A stretch of DNA of 64,000 nt, taken from assembly GCA_029262635.1 (NCBI GenBank), contig JAJCZA010000024.1, positions 62,001 to 126,000 of the forward strand. The letters run 5' to 3'. How positions within the stretch are numbered: position 1 is the first letter of the stretch; every line of letters begins with the position of its first letter. Shown here in pieces: positions 36,856-43,212 of this stretch. The notes under the pieces were generated by a model. That model saw nothing but the letters and a program-made list of their open reading frames with translations, was not told the origin of the DNA and did no database searches. This DNA is from Vampirovibrionales bacterium. Its GTDB lineage: Bacteria > Cyanobacteriota > Vampirovibrionia > Vampirovibrionales > Vampirovibrionaceae. A program made the translations under genes and the position numbers.

Positions 36856-37653
36856 ATGTCGTTTCCAATCGTGCCTTTGCAACCGTTTGTTTCGTCAGGC
36901 CCAGCTCAATCGCCCATTCGTTTTGGAAACACCCCGCCTGAAAAAAAGGATCCACTCTCTTTTCTTACGGTTAAAACCGTTGAAAAAAAGCATCTAGACT
37001 CGGATTCTATGGTACAGAAAGAGACGAAATGGGCTGACGGGATATCTGGTATAAGTCTTATCACCCTTTTTTCAGGGGGAAGCATGCTTGCAATATTCTT
37101 GGAAAGTCACCTTATTCTATTAATGACTTTGGCTGCGAGTGTGTTGCTTGCGTTGAATATTAAGGGCAGAGATGTAAAAGCCATTGAGGAGCGGGCGGAA
37201 GTTCGAGAGCAGAAAGCTGATGCGCTCCGGCCTCAAATCGAATATGCGACATCCAGTACGTTAGATAACATGCTGGCGGAAGCCAAGGCTAAAAAACTGC
37301 CGGTGGTTCTTTACTTTCCTTTGCAGAGGAATAATGCCGGTGAAGCTTTGCTGCATGATGTCAGGGGAAAACTAATAACAACGGGTCCTATGAACATTCC
37401 AAACATTCGGTTTATCCGGTATAACCTTCTCCAACCCGGCTCGCCTGAATTCAGTATTCCGCCCACCAACCTAAAACCAGAAAGCTACCCTTGTCTGATG
37501 GTTTTGGACGGAGATGGCAATACGGTATTAAAAGAAGTGGGGATTCTAAACAGAAATTCCATTTTGAAGGGTTCTTTTGAGCCAAAACCCGAAGATCTGG
37601 CTAAAGACATCCATTCAGCTTTGAATCCAACCGTCTCAAACGACAAAACTTAG
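36856..37653 (+). CDS. Array protein 3: Phe-Gly leader, membrane hairpin, thioredoxin-like domain
   Basis: A 265-residue paralogue, very close to array protein 2: both have the DVK(T/A)IEERA helix, LD(D/N)MLA(D/E)AKAKK and YPCLMVLDGDGNTVL. The leader is MSFPIVPLQPFVSS then PIRFGNTP (F23-G24). Hydrophobic segments lie at about 64-80 and 84-96. In the domain the usual DNAGDA is NNAGEA. It has an extra KGSFEPKP loop near the C-terminus. GGAGGGG lies 11 bases before the ATG. No catalytic residues are evident; the fold assignment is by eye. Confidence 0.6.
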   Translation: MSFPIVPLQPFVSSGPAQSPIRFGNTPPEKKDPLSFLTVKTVEKKHLDSDSMVQKETKWADGISGISLITLFSGGSMLAIFLESHLILLMTLAASVLLALNIKGRDVKAIEERAEVREQKADALRPQIEYATSSTLDNMLAEAKAKKLPVVLYFPLQRNNAGEALLHDVRGKLITTGPMNIPNIRFIRYNLLQPGSPEFSIPPTNLKPESYPCLMVLDGDGNTVLKEVGILNRNSILKGSFEPKPEDLAKDIHSALNPTVSNDKT

Positions 37654-37666
37654 TTTAGGGAAAATC

Positions 37667-37695
37667 TTGCTATTTGCTTGTTATTTTTGTAGCAT
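37667..37695 (+). promoter_or_regulatory. Promoter of array gene 4
   Basis: TTGCTA (37667-37672), 17 bases, TAGCAT (37690-37695), 62 bases before the ATG at 37758. Confidence 0.6.
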
Positions 37696-37757
37696 GCTGC
37701 TTTATCTGGATACCCTAAAGTTCCACTACAAAATAAGAAGGGGTTTTTGTTTTTATT

Positions 37758-38534
37758 ATGTCGTTTTCTATTATACCTGCAGCATTTTCATCTTCACGGA
37801 TCCCTAAAAAGCCTTATTTCAAGGCTGCTTCTGTTCAGCGGTCGGTTTACTTTGGTGAAGAACCCAATCGAAAGCTTTCCAAAAAAGAAATCGGACGGAT
37901 CATAGGGGAAGCTTTTCAGCACGATTCTATCGTTAGAAAAGAAATGAAATTTCTGAGCATTGCTAATGTATGTATTCCTTTTGCTGGTTTGGTTGGGGCC
38001 TTTTATGCTTTAGGTTTGGCGGGACTATTGAATCAACTCACAATTCCCTTGTCGGGAGGTGGTGCCTATATGCTTTTTAAGATGCTTCAGCACGAAAGCA
38101 CGCAAAATGTGGCGGATAGAGCGCTTGTGCGAGAGTCGAAAGCCGAACAGCTTCAACCCCAAATGGACTATGTAACGCCTGAGTCGCTGGATGGCTTGCT
38201 AGCAAAAGCGGAAACCAACCAGGAAATGGTGTTTCTTTATTTGCCGAAGGGGCAGGATAACGCTGGCGATGCCCGGATGTATGACTTATTCAGCGATATA
38301 GAAACCCTAGCCACAAAGCAAAAGACCAAGGTTCGCTTTATTCGGTACGATCTTGGACAAAAAGGCCATCAACCGGCATTTAACCTTCCTCCAACTGATC
38401 TTCCTGCTTCGGAGTATCCCTGTCTTGCTGTTTTGGATAAAAAAGGGCGTGTGGCATTAGAAGCAGAGGGGTTGCTGAATTGGACACCTGAAAAGCTTTT
38501 AAACACAATTTATCCGGTTTTTGCTAGGAGTTAA
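37758..38534 (+). CDS. Array protein 4: Phe-Gly leader, membrane hairpin, thioredoxin-like domain
   Basis: A 258-residue paralogue, more like array protein 1 than 2 or 3. The leader is longer (MSFSIIPAAFSSSRIPKK), with SVYFGEE at F32-G33. A hydrophobic hairpin spans about 72-112. The C-terminal domain has MVFLYLPKG, DNAGDARMYDL, KVRFIRYDLGQKG and SEYPCLAVLDKKG, without CXXC. The ribosome-binding site is AGAAGGGG about 17 bases upstream. It is convergent with the next gene, 8 bases away, and ends the array. Confidence 0.6.
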   Translation: MSFSIIPAAFSSSRIPKKPYFKAASVQRSVYFGEEPNRKLSKKEIGRIIGEAFQHDSIVRKEMKFLSIANVCIPFAGLVGAFYALGLAGLLNQLTIPLSGGGAYMLFKMLQHESTQNVADRALVRESKAEQLQPQMDYVTPESLDGLLAKAETNQEMVFLYLPKGQDNAGDARMYDLFSDIETLATKQKTKVRFIRYDLGQKGHQPAFNLPPTDLPASEYPCLAVLDKKGRVALEAEGLLNWTPEKLLNTIYPVFARS

Positions 38535-38542
38535 CGGTCTAA

Positions 38543-39301
38543 TTAAGCCCTTAGGCCCATATCCGGCTTATTGGTACGCTGAAAATTGGCTTCTTTCACC
38601 AGCGAATCGACCGCGCCAAAGAGTTCTGGATTTTCTAATTCCGGTTTACGCAGTTTGGTCGTTTTTCCGCCATGGCGAATGGTCACATTGCTTTCGCCCG
38701 CAAATTGGGTGATTTCAACTTTTAGGTTCTGGGTTTTATCCGTAATCTGCATCACCGAACCGGATCCGAATGTGGGGTAGAGTAGTGAGGGTCTAATAAA
38801 GCTATAGGAGCTTTCCACGTGAGGATCGTGCAGGCTCAGTTTTTGGGTGAGCTGTTTGACTAACGGCGCAAAAGCACTAAAACTAGAGCTGACAGAGTCG
38901 TAGACTTTTCGGAAAAGCTTGGGGAGTGTTTGAACCGTCAACGGAGTCGAGTCGTTAACGGTTTCTGGTAGAACCATGCTGGTGCCATCCAGAATTCGAG
39001 GCGATTTTCCAGAGGTGGTGAGTTCCGCTTGCCAATTAATCAGTCGGTTGGGGATGCCTTGTCCATCTGCCGTCGGATGTTCGCCGGTTAATTTAAGCTG
39101 AATCCCGTTTTGCGAAGCCTGAAACTCATCCTGATATCGCCCGGCTTTCTTTTTAGAGTGGCGTTGCCAGTGGAGGTTTCCGTCAATGGTTTCATTCAAA
39201 AAGCTTTGGAGGGTCTGGCTAATGCTTATTTTGGGCTTGGAGATAACAGGAGGTGTTATATTCAGGCCAGCGGGATTGATTTGAAGGGGGGTTATGCTCA
39301 T
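38543..39301 (-). CDS. Hypothetical protein, 252 residues
   Basis: From ATG 39301 (GAGAGAG upstream) the protein begins MSITPLQINPAGLNITPP, the same kind of Pro/Ile-rich leader as the array proteins but without a clear Phe-Gly pair. The body is polar and beta-rich (GIQLKLTGEH, QNLKVEITQF, SNVTIRHGGKTT), with one Phe-Gly (YPTFGSG) in the middle. No signal peptide, membrane helix or Cys. The frame extends 27 codons upstream to 39382, but those residues look random. Function unknown. Confidence 0.55.
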   Translation of the reverse strand: MSITPLQINPAGLNITPPVISKPKISISQTLQSFLNETIDGNLHWQRHSKKKAGRYQDEFQASQNGIQLKLTGEHPTADGQGIPNRLINWQAELTTSGKSPRILDGTSMVLPETVNDSTPLTVQTLPKLFRKVYDSVSSSFSAFAPLVKQLTQKLSLHDPHVESSYSFIRPSLLYPTFGSGSVMQITDKTQNLKVEITQFAGESNVTIRHGGKTTKLRKPELENPELFGAVDSLVKEANFQRTNKPDMGLRA

Positions 39302-39636
39302 AGCATCCAACTCTCTCTCTGTATTAAACAGTTTTTTAAGTCGTCTTATTTTGTGACTAAATGTTAAGCAAAGCGATCTCACAAGTCAATCGGATTGGGG
39401 CGTTATGTCCTCCAAATGGGTGAGGCCTTTTTATTTAAAGCGCACTTTTTTCTTTATTATCTTCGTATAGTAATATTTTTTGTAAAAAATAGGCGGCCTG
39501 AGGGTTTGTTTGTTATATGCTTAGTAAGCGTAGAAAAATCAGGCTATGTCCCTGACTTTCGGGTGTACATACAAATTATTCGATATTTAAAAGAAAAATA
39601 AGAAGGAAACTAGGGTTTCCGGATTGGGCTAACATT

Positions 39637-40803
39637 TTGACGGTACCTACGTCGGGTATGGGTTTATTCACCCCTGCCTTGATTAAGCTGGAAAAAAATC
39701 CTTTGGCGCAAACCATTGTCAAGGATATTTTCGGCTTTAATGTGCCCAAAATATTAGCCACGCGCACGCCGGAAGAGCGGATGGATGTGGCGACCCTGGA
39801 ATTATCCAACACAGCGATCACCCTGGGTGCGTCGCTGACTTTACCTTTCCTCGTTCGGTATCCGGTTCACTGGTTATCGAAGGTTAAGCTCAGTGAGCTT
39901 TCAGGAGAGGTTGTCCAGCAAGCGGCCCCTCAAGTCAAGTTAGCCCGACTTGGGGCCGCTCTGGGCTTTTTATTTCCTTTTGCCTCGGCGTTTTGGTCAG
40001 CGGCGTTTTTTAGAAATTACATTACGGCCAAACGAACTAATACCGCTAATTTTGAAAAAATTATCGGCCTTGAAAACGGCGGGTATGAGAAGACCCCTGA
40101 AGACTCACTGCAGGAAGAGCTGGATTATCAATTGGGCATGACGAAAAAGGTCTTGTTGACTGGGATGGGGCTCGGTTTGGCTTCGCTTTTCGGTTTTTCG
40201 ATTGCTGCTCGAGAAATGGCCAAAAAGGTTGCTGAGAAAGGGGTAAAGTCTTTATCAAAGCGTATGGAATGGTTTTTTGAGCATTTTCAACTGGAAGGCA
40301 AAAATGCCAATCAGGTCAACCATGGATTGGCGACTTTTGTGTTTTGGCTGGCGCCGGCGTATCTGGGTTGGCTTCATGCGGCTCGGGGTGATAACGAATG
40401 GAAGGAGCAAGCTCTCAAAGCGGCAAACGCGACTCTTTGGTTTTCCCTATTCACGCCATTTGGTTTAAATCCCTTGCTTAAAAAATATTTTAGAAAATGG
40501 GTGGTTCCAACCCGTCAGAATGAAAGTAGAATTCCCCTTTATAAGGAGCTTTTAACGGACTCCCGATATAAGAGGGTTAGAGCTCAGCTTTTAAAACTGA
40601 AAGACAAGCAATTTGGGGCAGGGCTTTTGGTGACCATTCTTATGCTGGGTTTGACGCCTCAGTTGCTAAACATCTATTTGACGAAGCGCCGCCATGAGCG
40701 GGATATGGCGGCTCAAAAAGAAAACGCATTGCGATTTCGAGCTGAAGCTCCTCAGGGCGGTTTAGTAATTCGACCTGATTCGCCGTTTCAAGTGTTTATG
40801 TAA
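39637..40803 (+). CDS. Conserved-looking polytopic membrane protein of unknown function
   Basis: A 388-residue protein with about five or six hydrophobic segments (roughly 55-75, 105-128, 171-190, 228-247, 260-278, 326-348) separated by long charged loops. It opens SGMGLFTPALIKLEKNPLAQ, then IFGFNVPKILATRTPEERMD. The segment PEERMDVATLELSNTA looks like a conserved cytoplasmic motif. No transporter signature is evident. The start is TTG 39637 or ATG 39658; neither has a strong ribosome-binding site. A clear terminator follows 55 bases after the stop. Confidence 0.6.
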   Translation: MTVPTSGMGLFTPALIKLEKNPLAQTIVKDIFGFNVPKILATRTPEERMDVATLELSNTAITLGASLTLPFLVRYPVHWLSKVKLSELSGEVVQQAAPQVKLARLGAALGFLFPFASAFWSAAFFRNYITAKRTNTANFEKIIGLENGGYEKTPEDSLQEELDYQLGMTKKVLLTGMGLGLASLFGFSIAAREMAKKVAEKGVKSLSKRMEWFFEHFQLEGKNANQVNHGLATFVFWLAPAYLGWLHAARGDNEWKEQALKAANATLWFSLFTPFGLNPLLKKYFRKWVVPTRQNESRIPLYKELLTDSRYKRVRAQLLKLKDKQFGAGLLVTILMLGLTPQLLNIYLTKRRHERDMAAQKENALRFRAEAPQGGLVIRPDSPFQVFM

Positions 40804-40857
40804 AGCTGAGGTGAAAACCTTTAGTGGGGAGGGTATTAGGTTAATGGAGGGAATAAA

Positions 40858-40882
40858 AAGCCGGATCGCATTGATCCGGCTT
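40858..40882 (+). terminator. Terminator after the membrane protein
   Basis: AAGCCGGATC (40858-40867) pairs perfectly with GATCCGGCTT (40873-40882) around a 5-base loop. The T-tract is short (TTGTTC), and the palindrome could also serve the minus-strand small gene just beyond. Confidence 0.7.
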
Positions 40883-40923
40883 GTTCTGGTAAGGAGTGGA
40901 TTAGGATGTCTGAATAATAACGA

Positions 40924-41040
40924 TCAAATATGAATGGGAGAAGAGGATAAAGAGTAGGGAAATGTGTTTGATTTTTTTAACCACTGCCAGCCCATGAGCA
41001 ATCCAGCGATAATGAGGATTGGGAGTAATGCTTTTTTCAT
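40924..41040 (-). CDS. Possible 38-residue membrane peptide
   Basis: The minus strand from ATG 41040 encodes MKKALLPILIIAGLLMGWQW, then KKSNTFPYSLSSSPIHI and a stop at 40924. Two Lys followed by a 16-residue hydrophobic stretch make a good single-pass membrane peptide. AGGAA lies about 10 bases upstream. The terminator at 40858-40882 directly follows. It is too short for a firm call and has no recognised family. Confidence 0.4.
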   Translation of the reverse strand: MKKALLPILIIAGLLMGWQWLKKSNTFPYSLSSSPIHI

Positions 41041-41115
41041 GAGAAAAGAGTTCCTGCGCTAATGCTTACGTTATATAGGGACGCGGGCACAGGAAAAAGT
41101 TCCCTAAAAGGGACG

Positions 41116-41149
41116 GCCGACATAGTCGACTTTACTTAGGGTTGGATTC
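41116..41149. repeat. Dispersed hairpin repeat, third copy
   Basis: GCCGAC-ATA-GTCGAC followed by TTTACTTAGGG and TTGGATTC. It matches the first part of the units at 34746 and 34832. The stem bases differ on both sides but most pairs remain, with a 3-base loop of the form ANA. The CATTCCCGC half is absent here. Confidence 0.6.
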
Positions 41150-41317
41150 CAAAGTGCCCTGTTAGAGGCCCATCAGGAGGTTTAGAATCGGTAACCGTTG
41201 TATTTTTAAATTCAAACGGACTAAAGACCAGAATTTAATATCAGGGTTTCAACGTAAATACCGACCTTTTAATAAATTAAAAGATCGATATTCTGGTTTA
41301 TAGCCGGTTGCTTAACG

Positions 41318-42127
41318 TCAGGCGACGATCCCGAGCCGGCCTAAGGACTCCTCAATACCGTTGAAACGTCCCAGACCCTGATAAAGAGGTAGGGTGTTAT
41401 TATAAATCTGGTTAGGGTTGGCAGCTTGTCGGCCCAAGACCCGAGATGCGATCCGATCGCCGATGACGTTGGCCAGTCCTTCTTCATGCTGGGAGTCGCC
41501 GTCTTCACTGGTACTGGCGTGAACCAATTCATGAACGATGGTTTTCACGTTAGCGCCATCACCGACGATAATCTGTTTTTGATTGCCATTTTGCTGGAAG
41601 AGTCCAAGAATATTATTACCACCCGTATCACCGACGCTGATGGAAACGCCTTGACGTTGGGCTTCGGCTAATAGAGTCCTTCCTTCTGGATCTTGTGCAA
41701 TAGCGGCGAGACTTTGTTGTAGTTCTGGATCATTTTCGGCATTGGCGCCCGGATTGGCAATAGGGGTAGTATTAAATTGAGCTACTGGGCTGGTACTAAG
41801 GTTAGGGATGCCACCACCACCTACACCGGCAAGATTAGCTTGACCGGATGGAGCTTGAGATAGTTGAGCCTGAGAGCCTTGAGGGCCGCTTTGTCCCAGC
41901 ATAGACATGACCAGTTGCATCATCATCTGCATCATTTGCATCATCATCTGCATCATTTGCTGGCCACCATCCTGTGGAGGGGTAAGGCCCAAAGCTCCGT
42001 TAAGCGTAGTTGGTTGCCCTAAAGAACCACCTGTTCCGGCGATGCCTAAATTAGAAGCCGGGGCGATTGCATTGGAAGCTGGATAGGCCCCTAATGGGGA
42101 ATAAGCACCAAGACCGTTCATTGGCAT
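41318..42127 (-). CDS. Met/Gln-rich protein with C-terminal HExxH motif (putative metallopeptidase)
   Basis: A 269-residue protein. It has a Gly/Ala/Pro-rich N-terminus (MPMNGLGAYSPLGAY), a run of Met and Gln (about 55-78, MMQMMMQMMQMMMQ), a second low-complexity part and a C-terminal domain (about 130-269). That domain has TIVHELVHASTSEDGDSQHE: H199, E200 and H203 form HExxH, and E215 or E216 could be the third ligand. This suggests a zinc-dependent peptidase, but no family is recognised. No signal peptide. GAGGAG lies 12 bases upstream. It shares architecture with the upstream gene at 42417. Confidence 0.55.
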   Translation of the reverse strand: MPMNGLGAYSPLGAYPASNAIAPASNLGIAGTGGSLGQPTTLNGALGLTPPQDGGQQMMQMMMQMMQMMMQLVMSMLGQSGPQGSQAQLSQAPSGQANLAGVGGGGIPNLSTSPVAQFNTTPIANPGANAENDPELQQSLAAIAQDPEGRTLLAEAQRQGVSISVGDTGGNNILGLFQQNGNQKQIIVGDGANVKTIVHELVHASTSEDGDSQHEEGLANVIGDRIASRVLGRQAANPNQIYNNTLPLYQGLGRFNGIEESLGRLGIVA

Positions 42128-42313
42128 ATTGCGGGTTAACTCCTCTATATAAACTTCAACTCTCTTACTTCGAACTCTCTCAGGGGGAATGTCTAAAAAT
42201 AATAATCAGACTGTATAAAAATAAAAACAATATTAAGGAGCGAATTGCCCTTTTGAGGACTAAAACTGATCGGAAATTTACAAAAAAATACAGATAAATT
42301 GACGGCATAGCAA

Positions 42314-42344
42314 AAGCCGGACAAGGAATAAACCTGTCCGGCTT
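42314..42344 (-). terminator. Terminator after the Gly-rich protein gene
   Basis: AAGCCGGACA (42314-42323) and TGTCCGGCTT (42335-42344) form a perfect 10-bp stem with an 11-base loop. On the minus strand the tail reads TTGC. It resembles the stem at 40858 (AAGCCGGAT). Confidence 0.65.
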
Positions 42345-42416
42345 GACTACTTCTAATCCACTGTTACCTGTTTCTCAGACGATTACTGGGTATACACAAC
42401 GGTTTTAACCTGGATT

Positions 42417-42824
42417 TTAGTAGCCGCCGCCAGCTCCACCGGCTCCGCCGGCTCCACCAGCATTACCTGCGTTACCTGCTACGCCGCCAAGGGCGGGAAC
42501 TCCACCGGTTCCAGCAGTACCTGCTACGCCACCAAGGGCTGTACCTGCTGCGCCTTGTTGTAACGGATTCTGACCGCCGCCAATAAGGCTACCGATCATT
42601 TGAAGCATGGTACTCATCACCTCCATAAGGAGACTCGCAACACCGCCTTGTAGATCTTGAGGGCCTTGCCCTACAGCTCCAGGCGGAGTTAAAGCACCTT
42701 GGCCACCTAATGGTGCTGGACCTCCTAGCAAGCCAGCTGTGCCAGCTGTTCCTGCAGCACCTAAAGCACCTTGTGGGTATTGAAGGCCTACAGCAGGTTG
42801 TGCACCTACACCGGATATTGGCAT
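42417..42824 (-). CDS. Gly/Ala-rich low-complexity protein
   Basis: A 135-residue protein with no Cys. A Gly/Ala/Pro-rich start (MPISGVGAQPAVGLQYPQGA) and LTPPGA precede a single amphipathic hydrophobic stretch (SLLMEVMSTMLQMIGSLI, about 64-81). A tail of Gly/Ala repeats (AGTAGTGG, NAGGAGGAGG) follows. The order G-rich, LTPP, Met-rich helix matches the N-terminal half of the next gene (41318), so the two are related. AAAGGAG lies 10 bases upstream. Possibly exported or a structural peptide; function unknown. Confidence 0.55.
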   Translation of the reverse strand: MPISGVGAQPAVGLQYPQGALGAAGTAGTAGLLGGPAPLGGQGALTPPGAVGQGPQDLQGGVASLLMEVMSTMLQMIGSLIGGGQNPLQQGAAGTALGGVAGTAGTGGVPALGGVAGNAGNAGGAGGAGGAGGGY

Positions 42825-43212
42825 AGAATATGAACTCCTTTCTCTACTCTTATCTTCTCTTTTTCTCTTCTCTCTACGTTATAAATTATATTTTTTACAT
42901 GCGAACGCATGAAACTCGACAACTCAAAACAAACTTAATAAAATAAAAACACTTGATCCGGTAAAAGTGATCGCTCGCTCTAAAAGCAAAATAGATTTTC
43001 CCCTTAAAATGCTTTGGCAAAGGTGTTTTAGAAGATGTGAAGAAATCTTGCTTTATCAGATCAATCGATCGAAAAATCCCGAAACCTCAACCCACTTTTC
43101 TATTTCAGAGGCCCCCATTTACCAAACGTTAGGATAGCTTGTTTAGGTCGAAGATCTCCGATACCATCATGAAAAAATGTAGCTAAGCCGTTATCGATTG
43201 AGAGCAGAGTTA
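42825..43212. other. Divergent intergenic region upstream of mutL
   Basis: About 390 bases. The left half is pyrimidine- and AT-rich and must hold the promoter of the Gly-rich gene. GCGAACGCATG and similar short palindromes occur near 42901. I see no ORF, RNA gene or terminator I can support. Confidence 0.35.

Noticed and set aside
41318-42824. Calling the Gly/Met-rich proteins harpins or type III secretion translocators.
   Set aside because: Similarity is compositional only, and no type III secretion genes are in the window.
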